Positions 35,949 through 45,930 of a stretch of 64,000 bases of DNA are shown one piece after another. The first letter of the stretch is position 1. The number at the start of each line of letters is the position of its first letter. The stretch comes from Paraburkholderia silvatlantica (lineage in GTDB: Bacteria > Pseudomonadota > Gammaproteobacteria > Burkholderiales > Burkholderiaceae), in NCBI RefSeq assembly GCF_003096715.1, contig NZ_QEOL01000002.1, positions 62,001 through 126,000 on the forward strand, given 5' to 3'. Under the pieces are notes generated by a model that was not told the origin of the DNA, did no database searches, and saw nothing but the letters and a program-made list of their open reading frames with translations. The position numbers were made by a program, and so were the translations under genes.

Positions 35949-37337
35949 TTGAGCACGCTGATCGTTCTCATGCCGCCCCGCGACCCGGCGGTCCACTCGC
36001 AGGAATGGCAGCTGCCGGAGCTGCCGTTCGTGCTGCTCGACAAGGCGGGCAACACGCAGCGCGCGGGCCGTTCGGCGCTCGGGCTCTTGCCGAAGGCCTC
36101 GGCCACCGTCCTGATGATCGCCGCGCGCGACCTGCTCACGCTCGCCGCCGCCGTGCCGCCGCTCAAGGGGCCGCGGCTGCGTCAGGCACTGCCGAACGTG
36201 GTCGAGGATCATCTGATCCAGGACGCGCAGACCTGTCATCTGGCGCTCGATCCCAAGCGCCTGGCCGATGGCCGCCAGGTGGTGGCGGCCATCGATCGCG
36301 GCTGGTTCCGCTTTCTGCTGGAAGGCTTCACCGCCGCGGGTCACCGCAATCTGCGGGCCGTGCCGGTGGCGCGCTGCCTGCCGGCGGCGCAGGCGGTGGA
36401 AGCGGTTCAGGAGGTTCAGGTGACCGAACCTGCCGGGCCGGGCGCAGCGCCCGACGCCGCGGCTGCCGAGACGCCTGCGACCGAGCCTGCGGCCGAACCC
36501 GTGACCGCGTGCGTGCTCGGCCATGTCGTCGCGACCGCGCCCATGCTGTTGCCCGGCGTCGCACCCGAGCCTGCGGCCGCCACGGCGCAGGCGGCGCTCG
36601 AACTCGCGATCGTGCGCGGCGCGCTCGCCGAGGGCTTCGCGGTGCCTGCCGCGAGCATCGCCGCCACCGTCACGGCGCTCGCCGGCGGTGCGCCCGTTTC
36701 TGCCTATGTCCTCGCCAATCTGCCGGGCGAGCCTGTGAGCGCCGCTGCGCGCGTCTCGCTCGCCGCAGCGTTGCCGGGCGCGCAGGCGCTCACGTTCGAG
36801 GCGCTTGCGCGCCGTGCGCTCGCCTGCCGCTTCGACCTCTGCCAGTTCGAGTTCGCTTCGCAGCCGTGGCGGCTCGACCGCGCGACGCTGCGCCGTCTGC
36901 GCGTGCCGATCGTGCTCGTGGCGGCGTCGCTCGTCGTGGCGGTCGTCGGCGCGAATATCCAGTGGCTGATGATGGCGCGCCAGCGCGACGCGATCAGCGC
37001 GCAGATGACCGAGCTGCTCCTCAACGCGTTCCCGAAGACGACCGTCGTGCTCGATCCCGCCGGACAGATGGCGCGCCAGTTGCAGCAGTTGCGCCTGGCC
37101 GCGGGCGAGCCCTCGCCCGACGACTTCCTCGCGCTCTCCGACGGTCTCGCGCGCTCGCTCGGCCCGGTGCCCGCGAACGGCATCGCGGCCCTCGACTATC
37201 ACGACCGGCGTCTGGACGTGACCTTCAAGCCAGGCGTCAACGTCGACGCCGATCTCGCGAAACGCCTCGCGGGCAACGGCCTGGCGGGCACGGTGGATGC
37301 CAGCACGGGCAAATGGACCATCAGGAGCGCATCGTGA
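35949..37337 (+). CDS. gspL: Type II secretion inner-membrane protein GspL
   Basis: A 462-residue bitopic protein: a cytoplasmic actin-like domain that binds GspE, an Ala/Pro/Glu-rich insertion (about 155-185), a single membrane segment near residues 320-340 (VPIVLVAASLVVAVVGANI), and a ferredoxin-like periplasmic end. I place the start at the TTG at 35949, because AGAGGTG stands at the right distance and the family begins STLIVLMPP; a GTG two codons earlier (35943) is the alternative. There is no ATG nearby in frame. The stop overlaps the gspM start as GTGA. Confidence 0.9.
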   Translation: MSTLIVLMPPRDPAVHSQEWQLPELPFVLLDKAGNTQRAGRSALGLLPKASATVLMIAARDLLTLAAAVPPLKGPRLRQALPNVVEDHLIQDAQTCHLALDPKRLADGRQVVAAIDRGWFRFLLEGFTAAGHRNLRAVPVARCLPAAQAVEAVQEVQVTEPAGPGAAPDAAAAETPATEPAAEPVTACVLGHVVATAPMLLPGVAPEPAAATAQAALELAIVRGALAEGFAVPAASIAATVTALAGGAPVSAYVLANLPGEPVSAAARVSLAAALPGAQALTFEALARRALACRFDLCQFEFASQPWRLDRATLRRLRVPIVLVAASLVVAVVGANIQWLMMARQRDAISAQMTELLLNAFPKTTVVLDPAGQMARQLQQLRLAAGEPSPDDFLALSDGLARSLGPVPANGIAALDYHDRRLDVTFKPGVNVDADLAKRLAGNGLAGTVDASTGKWTIRSAS

Positions 37338-37852
37338 AGACAACGGCTATGGGCGGCGCGTGGGCCGAGGCCTGGACGAACTTCTGGGAGGCGCGCACGA
37401 CGCGCGAGAAGACGCTGCTCACGTGGGGCGGCGCGGCGCTTGCGCTGGCGATCGGCTGGTCGGTGCTGTGGCAGCCTGCCGCCGACGGCCGTGCGCGCCT
37501 GCGCGAGAGCCTGCCCGGCATGCAGCGCGAACTCGCGCAGATGACGGCCGAGGCCGACGAGGCGCGCTCGCTGGCCGGCGCTGCGGCGAGCGTGGCGCCG
37601 GGCGGCCAGGCGCTCAAGGAGGCGGTCACCGCTTCGCTCGCCGATCATTCGCTCACGGGTGCGCAGATCCAGCTGATCGGCACGACGGTGCAGGTACAGA
37701 TGAAGAACGTGTCGTTTCCGGCGTGGGCCGCGTGGCTCGACGACGTACGCAAACAGTTCAAGGTGCAGGTGGTCGAGGCGCACATCACGGCGCTGAAGGC
37801 CGATGGTCAGGTCGACTTGACGGCCTCGCTGCAACCGGCGAATACGCATTAA
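37334..37852 (+). CDS. gspM: Type II secretion inner-membrane protein GspM
   Basis: A 172-residue bitopic protein with one membrane segment at about residues 28-48 (LTWGGAALALAIGWSVLW), a coiled-coil-like stretch and a small periplasmic domain (MKNVSFPAWAAWLDDVRKQF). It starts with GTG at 37334 in a GTGA overlap with gspL, its dimerisation partner. Confidence 0.92.
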   Translation: MKTTAMGGAWAEAWTNFWEARTTREKTLLTWGGAALALAIGWSVLWQPAADGRARLRESLPGMQRELAQMTAEADEARSLAGAAASVAPGGQALKEAVTASLADHSLTGAQIQLIGTTVQVQMKNVSFPAWAAWLDDVRKQFKVQVVEAHITALKADGQVDLTASLQPANTH

Positions 37853-37893
37853 GAAGAAAAAGCGCGCACTGGGAATCGCCGGAGAAATAAGCA

Positions 37894-38673
37894 ATGAGTT
37901 ACTGGATGCGGCGCCTGCGTGCCGCGTTGCCCTGGCTGATCGTGGGCGTGCTGTCGAGCGCTGTCGTGCTGCTCGCCCGCCTGCCCGCGGCCTGGATCGC
38001 GCCGCAGTTCGCGCGCGCGACTCAGGGGCACGTGAATCTGATCGACGCGGAAGGTTCGCTCTGGCACGGCTCCGCTACGCTGGTGCTTGCCGCGGGCGAG
38101 GACGCACGCGGCGCGACCTTGCTGCCTGGGCGCATCGTCTGGCGCACGGCGTTCTGGCCGCTTTTCGTCGCGCGCGTGCGCATGCAAATGCTGCAGACCG
38201 AGGCGATGCCCGACGCCGTCACGGTGGAGGCGTCGTTGCGCGGCGCGAACGTGAGCGCGGGCACGATCGCCGTGCCGGCGTCGCTGCTCGCGGGTCTCGG
38301 CGCGCCCTTCAACACGCTCGATCTGGATGGCAAGGTGCGGCTCGCGTGGAGCCCGTGGCGCGTGTTCGGCACGGATGCGTTCGGACGACTGACCGTCTCG
38401 CTCGCCGACATGAGCTCGCGCGTTTCGCTCGTGAAGCCGCTCGGCACGTATCAGGTGGTGCTGCAGGCGCAAGGAGCGACGTCGACGCTCGATCTCTCGA
38501 CGCAGAAAGGACCGCTGATGCTCGAGGGGCGCGGCACGTTCTCGCGGGCGTCGGCATCGTTCCAGGGCACCGCGAGCGCGGCGCCGGATCAGCGCGACAA
38601 CCTGGCGGGCCTCCTGAATCTGCTGGGCCGGCCGGTTGGGCCCGGAACCGTCGCGCTGACGTTCATGCGCTGA
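37894..38673 (+). CDS. gspN: Type II secretion protein GspN
   Basis: A 259-residue protein with one N-terminal membrane segment (about 13-33) and a beta-rich periplasmic part with the GspN feature NLIDAEGSLWHGSATLVL. GspN is optional in many secretion systems, and its role is unclear. It closes the gsp operon, 41 bp after gspM, and is convergent with the efflux lipoprotein gene. No prepilin peptidase gene (gspO/pilD) is present in the window. Confidence 0.9.
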   Translation: MSYWMRRLRAALPWLIVGVLSSAVVLLARLPAAWIAPQFARATQGHVNLIDAEGSLWHGSATLVLAAGEDARGATLLPGRIVWRTAFWPLFVARVRMQMLQTEAMPDAVTVEASLRGANVSAGTIAVPASLLAGLGAPFNTLDLDGKVRLAWSPWRVFGTDAFGRLTVSLADMSSRVSLVKPLGTYQVVLQAQGATSTLDLSTQKGPLMLEGRGTFSRASASFQGTASAAPDQRDNLAGLLNLLGRPVGPGTVALTFMR

Positions 38674-38733
38674 CGTACACGCACCGAGGTTCGTGGTCGG
38701 AGCATGCCGCCCGCCTGCGCGGGCGCATGCGCA

Positions 38734-40332
38734 TTACTGCGGCTGGGCGGCCGTCGTCGCAGTCGTAGTCGCTGCCGCCGGGGCCGAAGCCGCCGAAGCC
38801 ACTGCCGGCGCAGCGACGCTGCCGGTCTCGCGATCCATCTGCGAGGCATCCCAGCCGCCGCCCAGCGCCTTCACGAGCCCCACCGACGACACCATGCGCT
38901 GCCCGCCGATGCTCACGAGCTTCTGCTGCGCGGTAAAGGCCGTGGCCTGCGCGGAAAGCACGTTCTGGAAATCGGTCGTGCCCGCCTTGTACTCGTTCGT
39001 TACGATCGCGAGCGCATGCTGCGCCGACTCCACCGCCTGCTGCTGCACGACGACCTCTTGCCCGAGGATGCGCTGCGAAGCGAGGTTGTCTTCCACGTCC
39101 TGGAACGCGGCCAGCACCGTTTGCCGGTACGCGGCCACCTGCTGGTCGTAGGCGGCGCGCGCGGCCTCGGTCTGCGCGTGGCGCAGCCCGGCGTCGAAGA
39201 TCGTGCCGGCAAGCGACGGCCCGAGCGTCCAGAAGCGCGAGGGCAGCTGCAACAGCTGCGACATCACCGAGTTTTCGAAGCCGCCGCTCGCGGAAAGCGT
39301 GAGCGTGGGGAAGTACGCCGCGATGGCGACGCCGATCTGCTCGTTGGCGGACGCCGCCTTGCGCTCGGCCGAGGCGATGTCGGGCCGGCGTTCGAGCAGC
39401 GCCGAAGGCATGGCGAGCGGCACCGTGGGCGGCGTGGCGGCGAGCGGCGACGGCGGGATCGAGAACGCGGAGGCGGGCTGGCCGACCAGCACGGCGATCG
39501 CATGCTCGTCCTGGGCGCGCGCCACCCCGTTGTCGATCGCGGCAGCCTGGGCGGACTGCAGCTGGGTTTGCGCCTGGATCACGTCGGCGCGGCCCGCCAC
39601 GCCTTGGGCGTACTGATTCTGCGTGAGTTGCAGCGACTTCTGGTACGCCACGACCGTGTCGTCGAGCAGCTTCTGCTGCGCGTCGAGCGAGCGCAGCGTG
39701 AAGTAAGTCTGGGCGAGCGTGGCCTGGGCCGATAGACGCGCGTTCGCAAGATCGGCGGCGGCACCCTGCTGGCTCGCCTCCTGCGAACTGACCGTACGGC
39801 TCACTTTGCCCCAGAGATCGGGTTCCCAGGTGGCATCGAGCCCCAGGTTCACGTTGTTGTTGATGCTGCCGCTCGACAATCCGCCGCTCGAGTTGGCCAC
39901 GCGCGTCGGCGTGTACGAGCGCGTGCCCGCGAACGAACCGCTGATCACAGGGAAGTAGGCCGCCCGCGCCTCGCCCACGAGCGCGCGCGCCTGACGGTAG
40001 GCGGCGGCAGATTGCGCAACCGTCTGGTTGCTCGTGTTGAGCTGATCCATGAGCGCATTGAGCTGCGCGTCGTCGTAGATCAGCCACCAGGCGCCGCGGT
40101 CGGCGGTATCGGCGGGTTGCGCAACCTTCCAGCCTTCGGGCGCTTCCTTGAACGAAGCGGGCACGGCGGCGCTGGGCCGGTGATAGTCGGGGCCGACGGC
40201 GCAGCCGGTCAACTGGAAGGTGAGCGCGGCGGCCGCGCAGAGCGCCAGGGTGGAAAGCGGCTGGGGCGCGCGGCGCGCCACGGATCCGGCGGATCCAGCG
40301 GTCGCGCCGGAGCGGACGAAACGGCAAGGCAT
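38734..40332 (-). CDS. Efflux outer-membrane lipoprotein, NodT/OprM family
   Basis: A 532-residue outer-membrane factor. The signal peptide ends in a lipobox (FQLTGC), followed by AVGPDYHRP, the standard NodT/OprM start. Two outer-membrane-efflux repeats follow, with LLERRPDIASAERK in the second. The last 40 residues are an Ala/Thr-rich tail. AGGAAT precedes the start. It serves as the outer exit for RND or MFS pumps and lies near the EmrB-like pump at 41726, but on the opposite strand and separated by a small gene and a MarR gene. Confidence 0.92.
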   Translation of the reverse strand: MPCRFVRSGATAGSAGSVARRAPQPLSTLALCAAAALTFQLTGCAVGPDYHRPSAAVPASFKEAPEGWKVAQPADTADRGAWWLIYDDAQLNALMDQLNTSNQTVAQSAAAYRQARALVGEARAAYFPVISGSFAGTRSYTPTRVANSSGGLSSGSINNNVNLGLDATWEPDLWGKVSRTVSSQEASQQGAAADLANARLSAQATLAQTYFTLRSLDAQQKLLDDTVVAYQKSLQLTQNQYAQGVAGRADVIQAQTQLQSAQAAAIDNGVARAQDEHAIAVLVGQPASAFSIPPSPLAATPPTVPLAMPSALLERRPDIASAERKAASANEQIGVAIAAYFPTLTLSASGGFENSVMSQLLQLPSRFWTLGPSLAGTIFDAGLRHAQTEAARAAYDQQVAAYRQTVLAAFQDVEDNLASQRILGQEVVVQQQAVESAQHALAIVTNEYKAGTTDFQNVLSAQATAFTAQQKLVSIGGQRMVSSVGLVKALGGGWDASQMDRETGSVAAPAVASAASAPAAATTTATTAAQPQ

Positions 40333-40491
40333 GCAAGGATTCCTGTCGATGCAACCGGCACACGCTCAGGCGGCCGTGCACACGGGGTTGTCGCGTTGCG
40401 GCAATGGTAGCGCACGCGCTAGTCATCGCACGGAATCCGAAAGCTTACGCGTTGGAAGGGTTGGCGGGTGTTACAGCCTGAGGCGCGCAGG

Positions 40492-40821
40492 TTACGCGTC
40501 GTTACGACGGCGCTTCGGTGCGCGGCAGGCGGGCTGGCCGCCACCGCATGCGGGCGCATCCGCTGCCGTTGTGGCTGCCGCTGCGGTCGCGGATGCGGCC
40601 GGCACGACAGCGCTTGCCGCTGCGGGTTCGGGCTGCGCGCGCCGACGCTGCGCCCACACCACGGCCACCACCGCGATCGAGCCGCCCGGCAGCGCGAACA
40701 TGGCCGCATACAACGCGAGCTTGCGCCAGCGCGACGGCTCACCGGCCTTCGCGAAAGCAAGGCGGGCGGTGTCGGTGACCGAGCGGCCAAGGCCGCCAAG
40801 CGCGTTGATCAGGAAAAGCAT
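40492..40821 (-). CDS. Small membrane protein of unknown function
   Basis: A 109-residue hypothetical protein with one hydrophobic segment at about residues 35-53 (LALYAAMFALPGGSIAVVAV), followed by a basic patch (WAQRRR), an Ala/Thr-rich stretch and a Cys/Arg-rich end. The start could be 40821 (MLFLINALGG) or 40869 (MTGNQFH, 125 residues); neither has a ribosome-binding site. It is divergent from the MarR gene and may be controlled by it. Family not recognised. Confidence 0.55.
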   Translation of the reverse strand: MLFLINALGGLGRSVTDTARLAFAKAGEPSRWRKLALYAAMFALPGGSIAVVAVVWAQRRRAQPEPAAASAVVPAASATAAAATTAADAPACGGGQPACRAPKRRRNDA

Positions 40822-41007
40822 GGTGCGGAAACGGGTGGATGGAGAAGAATGGAACTGGTTGCCTGTCATAATATTGACTATGCAATCAAATAACAACATA
40901 CTTTGCGGCGCATCAACGCAACTGTTGTTTTTACACGCCGATTGCGGCGACAGAGGCGGTCGCGATCGGCTATCCAATTTATCTGCCTGAGCAGCGAAAT
41001 AACCCGT

Positions 41008-41013
41008 TATAAT
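41008..41013 (+). promoter_or_regulatory. -10 box of the MarR gene
   Basis: A perfect TATAAT 38 bases before the MarR start codon, in an AT-richer region (40866-41035) shared with the divergent small gene. No good -35 hexamer is seen at 16-18 bases, which fits an activated or weak promoter. Confidence 0.5.
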
Positions 41014-41050
41014 CCGGTCGTTTTTTTGAGATGCTGCAAAGCGAACTGCC

Positions 41051-41575
41051 ATGAGCGACGGTCCTTTTGTTCCGGCCGGGCTGGGCGTCGAGCCAAGTCT
41101 CGGCTATTTCCTTTCGACGGCGCGCAACGTGCTGGCCGGACGCATCGACCGTGCGGTCGCGCCGCTTGGACTCACATCGTCGCAAATCGGTGTGATCCTT
41201 TTATTGTGGTTCGAGCGCGCCAGCACGCCGAACGAGATGTCGCGCGCGCTCTCGTACGACACCGGCTCCATGACGCGCATGCTCGACCGGCTGGAGAAAA
41301 AGGGCTTTCTCGAGCGGCAGCGCAGCCAGGAGGACCGCCGGGTCGTGGAACTCGCGCTGACGGATCAGGGCCGCACGGCGGCGCAGCAATTACCCGATCT
41401 GATCGCCGCGGAGATGTCCGGGCAGTTGCGCGGCTTCTCGCCCGAGGAAGTCGCCACGCTGGTTCATTTGCTGCAGCGCTTCATTGCCAACGACGGCTCG
41501 ACCACGCCGCTGTGCGGATCGATGGAAGGCGCCGGTAAGGGCGCAGAAGCGCCGGTGCAGGAAGACGGCGACTAG
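41051..41575 (+). CDS. MarR-family transcriptional regulator
   Basis: A 174-residue MarR regulator. The winged helix is evident (LTSSQIGVILLLWFERA, EMSRALSYDTGSMTRMLDRL, wing SQEDRRVVELALTDQG). It lies directly upstream of the EmrB-like pump on the same strand, and MarR proteins of this group typically repress such pumps and respond to phenolic compounds or drugs. The last 25 residues are low-complexity. No Shine-Dalgarno sequence precedes the ATG. Confidence 0.9.
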   Translation: MSDGPFVPAGLGVEPSLGYFLSTARNVLAGRIDRAVAPLGLTSSQIGVILLLWFERASTPNEMSRALSYDTGSMTRMLDRLEKKGFLERQRSQEDRRVVELALTDQGRTAAQQLPDLIAAEMSGQLRGFSPEEVATLVHLLQRFIANDGSTTPLCGSMEGAGKGAEAPVQEDGD

Positions 41576-41725
41576 CCACGCCGCACGCTGCGCCGCAGCG
41601 CAACACGCGGCGTAGTTCGATCGAGTCACTGTCTGGGCAGAAAATGCACAGACATGAAATGACAAGCCGCTGTGCGCCGCTCTTTGAGTGCAGCAGCAAC
41701 AGCCTACCCAACAAGGATACGGACC

Positions 41726-43282
41726 ATGGCAGCTTCTCCCGCGGTGCCCGCGCAGGCCGAACCCGCACCGTTTTCCGGCGGCACGCTCGCACTCCTCACA
41801 GTCGGGCTCGCGCTCGGGACCTTCATGGAGGTGCTGGACACCTCGATCGCCAACGTGGCGGTGCCGACCATCTCGGGGAACCTCGGTGTCGCCAACAGCG
41901 AAGGCACGTGGGTCATCTCGTCGTATTCGGTTGCCTCGGCGATTGCGGTGCCGCTCACCGGGTGGCTCGCGCGCCGCGTGGGCGAAGTGCGCCTCTTCAC
42001 GCTCTCCGTGCTGCTGTTCACGCTGGCCTCGGCCGCATGCGGCTTCGCCACGAACTTCGAGACGCTCATCGCATTCCGTCTCGTGCAAGGGCTCGTTTCC
42101 GGGCCGATGGTCCCGCTCTCGCAGACCATCCTCATGCGCTCCTACCCGCCCGCCAAACGCGGCCTCGCGCTCGGGCTCTGGGCGATGACCGTGATTGTCG
42201 CGCCCATCTTCGGACCGGTGATGGGCGGCTGGATCACCGACAACTACACGTGGCCGTGGATCTTCTATATCAACGTGCCGATCGGCCTCTTCTCGGGCAT
42301 CTGCGCGTACCTGCTGCTGCGCGGCCGCGAGACGAAGACGACGAAGCAGCGCATCGACGCCGTGGGCCTCGCGCTCCTCGTGATCGGCGTGTCGTGCCTG
42401 CAGATGATGCTCGACCTCGGCAAGGACCGCGACTGGTTCAACTCGACGTTCATCGTCACGCTCGCCGTCATCGCGGTGGTCGCGCTCGCGTTCATGCTCG
42501 CGTGGGAGGCGACGGAAAAGGATCCCGTGGTCGATCTCTCGCTCTTTCGCGACCGCAACTTCGCGCTCGGCGCGATGATCATCTCGTTCGGCTTCATGGC
42601 CTTCTTCGGTTCGGTGGTGATCTTCCCGCTCTGGCTGCAGACCGTCATGGGTTATACGGCGGGTCTCGCGGGCCTCGCCACCGCGCCGGTGGGCCTGCTC
42701 GCGCTCGTGCTCTCGCCGCTCATCGGGCGCAACATGCACCGGCTCGATCTGCGCATGGTCGCGAGCTTCGCCTTTATCGTGTTCGCGCTCGTCTCACTCT
42801 GGAACTCGACGTTCACACTCGACGTGCCGTTCGACCATGTGATCCTGCCGCGTCTCGTCCAGGGCATCGGCGTGGCCTGCTTCTTCGTGCCGATGACGAC
42901 CATCACGCTCTCGAGCATTCCTGACGAGCGGCTCGCGAGCGCCGCGGGCCTCTCGAACTTTCTGCGTACGCTCTCGGGCGCGATCGGCACGGCGGTGAGC
43001 ACGACGTTCTGGGAAGACGCCGCGATCTATCACCATGCCGTGCTGTCGGAATCGGTGACCCAGTACTCGCCGAACACCGTCGCCTACAAGGACGCGCTCG
43101 CGAATCTCGGATTCGCGGGTCAAAGCCTGACCGCCCAGCTCAACGACGTCGTCACGACGCAAGGCTACATGATGGCCACCAACGACTTTTTCCGCATTTC
43201 CTGCGCGATGTTTGTCGTGCTTGCCCTGCTGGTATGGGTGACGAAGCCGAGGAAAGGCGCGGGAGCGGCGATGGGTCATTGA
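41726..43282 (+). CDS. emrB: DHA2-family multidrug efflux MFS transporter, EmrB-like
   Basis: A 518-residue inner-membrane drug:proton antiporter with 14 predicted membrane segments. The DHA2 signature motifs are present: LDTSIANVAVPTI in helix 1, GWLARRVGEVRLF after helix 2, and GPVMGGWITDN (motif C) in helix 5. EmrB proteins work with an EmrA adaptor and an outer-membrane factor; no adaptor gene lies in the expected place. The start at 41726 (MAASPAVPAQ) follows AAGGA; the upstream in-frame ATG is less likely. It sits 150 bp after the MarR gene. Confidence 0.9.
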   Translation: MAASPAVPAQAEPAPFSGGTLALLTVGLALGTFMEVLDTSIANVAVPTISGNLGVANSEGTWVISSYSVASAIAVPLTGWLARRVGEVRLFTLSVLLFTLASAACGFATNFETLIAFRLVQGLVSGPMVPLSQTILMRSYPPAKRGLALGLWAMTVIVAPIFGPVMGGWITDNYTWPWIFYINVPIGLFSGICAYLLLRGRETKTTKQRIDAVGLALLVIGVSCLQMMLDLGKDRDWFNSTFIVTLAVIAVVALAFMLAWEATEKDPVVDLSLFRDRNFALGAMIISFGFMAFFGSVVIFPLWLQTVMGYTAGLAGLATAPVGLLALVLSPLIGRNMHRLDLRMVASFAFIVFALVSLWNSTFTLDVPFDHVILPRLVQGIGVACFFVPMTTITLSSIPDERLASAAGLSNFLRTLSGAIGTAVSTTFWEDAAIYHHAVLSESVTQYSPNTVAYKDALANLGFAGQSLTAQLNDVVTTQGYMMATNDFFRISCAMFVVLALLVWVTKPRKGAGAAMGH

Positions 43283-43424
43283 CGCTCCCGCGAAGGCCGC
43301 CCGGGCGAGCCGCGTATACGCCTTCGGGCCGACCGGGTCGGTGTGGCCGCGGCTGTGCCCGCCCGGATACGGGCTCCTCAACCCCTCCCTCAATCAGACA
43401 ATGCCCAAAGCCGGGCATCGGCGA

Positions 43425-43907
43425 TCAATGCGCGCTCGAAGCCGGCTCCGCCACGGCTGCGCCGCTCACGCCGGCCGTGTCGCCGCCTGCGCCCGTGGTC
43501 GTGTCGCCGGGAATCGGCGCATCGACGCCGGTTCGCACGTACTGCTTGAACGCCGCGCCTGCCGACCATGGGTTGGGCTTGCAGCCGAGCGAACTGTCGC
43601 AATGCGCGGCGAAGCCGATCGTGGCCGTGCCGTCCGGGTTGCCCGACTTCGTGATTTCATAGGCGAGCAGGCGCCGGCCGCCGCCCGGGCCAGACGTCTG
43701 GATCAGCGTGTCGGTCACGGTCTGCACTTCGTACTTCGAATGACTGCGCACCCAGTCCTGGGCGCGTTGCCACCAGAGATCGCATTCCGCCTTGCTCGAA
43801 CAGGTGAGCGGCGCGGTCGCGATCTGCATGACGTCGGGATTGACCTGCCCGCGCGACGCGCAGGCCGCAGCCGTCGCGCACAGCAGGATCGCAAGCATTC
43901 GTTTCAT
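43425..43907 (-). CDS. Small lipoprotein of unknown function
   Basis: A 160-residue exported protein. The signal sequence MKRMLAILLCATAAACAS ends in a weak lipobox (AAAC), so it is probably lipid-anchored. The mature part has APLTCSSKAECDLWWQRAQDW, which recurs in small Burkholderia outer-membrane or periplasmic proteins, and two further cysteines (AHCDSSLGC) that could form disulphides. The C-terminal 35 residues are Gly/Ala/Thr-rich. GGGAGGAA precedes the ATG at 43907. Function unknown. Confidence 0.75.
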   Translation of the reverse strand: MKRMLAILLCATAAACASRGQVNPDVMQIATAPLTCSSKAECDLWWQRAQDWVRSHSKYEVQTVTDTLIQTSGPGGGRRLLAYEITKSGNPDGTATIGFAAHCDSSLGCKPNPWSAGAAFKQYVRTGVDAPIPGDTTTGAGGDTAGVSGAAVAEPASSAH

Positions 43908-44106
43908 CGCGTGGGTTCCTCCCAGAGTGAGCCGCATGGCGCGCGGCCCGTGCATTTTTGGTGTTTTCAGATTCGTTCGTCCGGCGCGCGTTGTCCGCGC
44001 GGTTCGGTAACGCGGCGGCGCCTACCCTGGTTGGACCGCATCTGCACGCTGGCGTTGCGAGCAAATGCGGTGCCCGGGACGAACTTCGATGGGACGGATG
44101 CGCGGC

Positions 44107-45729
44107 TCAGACGCTGAAGCGGTTGAGCGTATAAGCGCGATACGCGGCGACGAATGCGTCGAACGAGCCGACTTCGTCGCGCTCGAGCTGGGCCTGCTCC
44201 GCGAGCGATTCGCGCGCAAGCGTTTCGAACCCGGCCGTGGCCGCGGCATCGAGCGGACGCGCGAGGAAGTGCGCCGCGTGGCGCTCGCTTTGTGCGCGTG
44301 CGAATTGCAGGAAGGACTGCTTGCTATCGCGCATGGTCTGCAGCACGCGCGCCGACGGCGTGAGCGACGGGTCGGCCAGCTTCGCGCGTTGCGCCGCGAG
44401 CGAGCGTGCATGCTCGTCGCTGCCGTGCGCCGCGTCGAGCGCGGCAGCCGCCTGGCCGATCTTCCCGAATAGCGCTTCGGCCCACTCGTGCATCGGCACG
44501 TCCTCGCCGTCGCGCTTGAGCGAGAGACCCGGGCGGCGCCCTTCTTTCGTCACCAGGCCAAAGTTGTCGTTCGATTCGGCATAGGCGTCGGCAGGCAGGA
44601 ACGGGCTTTCATCGAGCGCGCACGCGAGCAGGTAGGCGTCGAGAAACCGTGCGGTTTCGAGCGAGATGCCGATCGGCTCGAACGGGTCGATGTCCATGCA
44701 GCGCACCTCGACGTACTGGACGCCGCGCGCGGCGAGCGCATGCAGAGGCCGCTCGCCCGGATGCGTCACGCGCTTCGGACGGATCGTGGAATAGAACTCG
44801 TTTTCGATCTGCAGCACGTTTGTGTTGATCTGCACCCACTCGCCGTCGCGATGCGTGCCGATCGCCTCGTACGGCGGATACGGCTGGCTCACGGCCTGCG
44901 CGAGCGCGTCGAGATAGCCTGCCAGCGTGTCGTAGTCGGCGCGCAAGGCGGACTGGCCCGTCGTGTTCGAGTAGCCGAGATCGCTCATGCGCAGGCTCGT
45001 CGCGTATGGCAGATAGAGCGTGTCGGCGTCGAACGTTTCGAGCTTGTGCTCGCGGCCTCGCAGGAAGCGCGCGTCGAGCGCGGGCGAAGCGCCGAACAGG
45101 TACATGAGCAGCCAGTTCGTACGGCGGAAATTGCGGATCAGCGCGAGGTAGCGCTCCGACTGATAGTCGGTGAGCGAGGCCGTGGACTGATGATGCGCGT
45201 GCAGCACGCGCCACACTTCGTCGCTCAGCGAATAGTTGTAGTGGATGCCGGCGATGCACTGCATCGTGCGGCCGTAGCGCAGCGCGAGGCCCATGCGGTA
45301 CACGTACTTGAGGCGGCCGATGTTCGAGCTGCCGTAGCGCGCGATGGGAATGCCGTCGTCGGTGTCGGGCAGGAGACCCGGCATCGATTCGTTCCAGAGC
45401 ATCTCGCCATCACGCGCGAGTACCGCGTAGACGTAGCGATGCAGCTCGTCGAGCTTCGCGAGCGTGATCGATGCATCGGGCTCGGCAGGCGTGATGATCT
45501 CGATCAGCGCTTCCGAATAGTCGGTGGTCAGCGACGGATGCGTGAGCGCCGAGCCGAGCGCCGCCGCGTGAGGCGTCATGGCGAGACGGCCGTCGCGCGT
45601 CACGCGCAGGCTCTCCTTCTCGATGCCGCGCAGACCGCGCGTGAGCGTGCCGCGATGTGGCCCGTCGCCCAGCACGGAAAGGCGCTGCGCGAGAACGTCG
45701 TTCGTGCGTGTAGAGGTCGTGTCTGACAT
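44107..45729 (-). CDS. gshA: Glutamate-cysteine ligase
   Basis: A 540-residue gamma-glutamylcysteine synthetase of the E. coli type, the first step of glutathione synthesis. The N-terminus has [11 protein letters not shown], then [14 protein letters not shown], and the active-site region PGERPLHAL followed by [13 protein letters not shown]. Length matches E. coli GshA (518). It is a second, distinct ligase beside the YbdK-type gene at 18289-19404. No gshB is present in the window. The start at 45729 is supported by the conserved N-terminus about 30 residues in. Confidence 0.95.
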   Translation of the reverse strand: MSDTTSTRTNDVLAQRLSVLGDGPHRGTLTRGLRGIEKESLRVTRDGRLAMTPHAAALGSALTHPSLTTDYSEALIEIITPAEPDASITLAKLDELHRYVYAVLARDGEMLWNESMPGLLPDTDDGIPIARYGSSNIGRLKYVYRMGLALRYGRTMQCIAGIHYNYSLSDEVWRVLHAHHQSTASLTDYQSERYLALIRNFRRTNWLLMYLFGASPALDARFLRGREHKLETFDADTLYLPYATSLRMSDLGYSNTTGQSALRADYDTLAGYLDALAQAVSQPYPPYEAIGTHRDGEWVQINTNVLQIENEFYSTIRPKRVTHPGERPLHALAARGVQYVEVRCMDIDPFEPIGISLETARFLDAYLLACALDESPFLPADAYAESNDNFGLVTKEGRRPGLSLKRDGEDVPMHEWAEALFGKIGQAAAALDAAHGSDEHARSLAAQRAKLADPSLTPSARVLQTMRDSKQSFLQFARAQSERHAAHFLARPLDAAATAGFETLARESLAEQAQLERDEVGSFDAFVAAYRAYTLNRFSV

Positions 45730-45930
45730 TGAGGCAAGTCGGGCTCGGGCCGGCGGCGCAGTGCTGCGCTCAGCGCTGCTGACATTCGCCGGCCGGGATT
45801 CTTTTCGGTAGCGGGCACTTTAACATCTCGCCGAAAGACATGCTTGGGCCTGCCTCGTACGGGTTTTGGCCTGTGGACGCGTATCTCCCGCAGCGACGGC
45901 ACCCCATTCCTCGCGCTGCCTTCCCTTGCC

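Noticed and set aside
44107..45729. Redundancy of gshA with the ligase at 18289-19404
   Set aside because: The two belong to different ligase families; the second is not a duplicate of the first.
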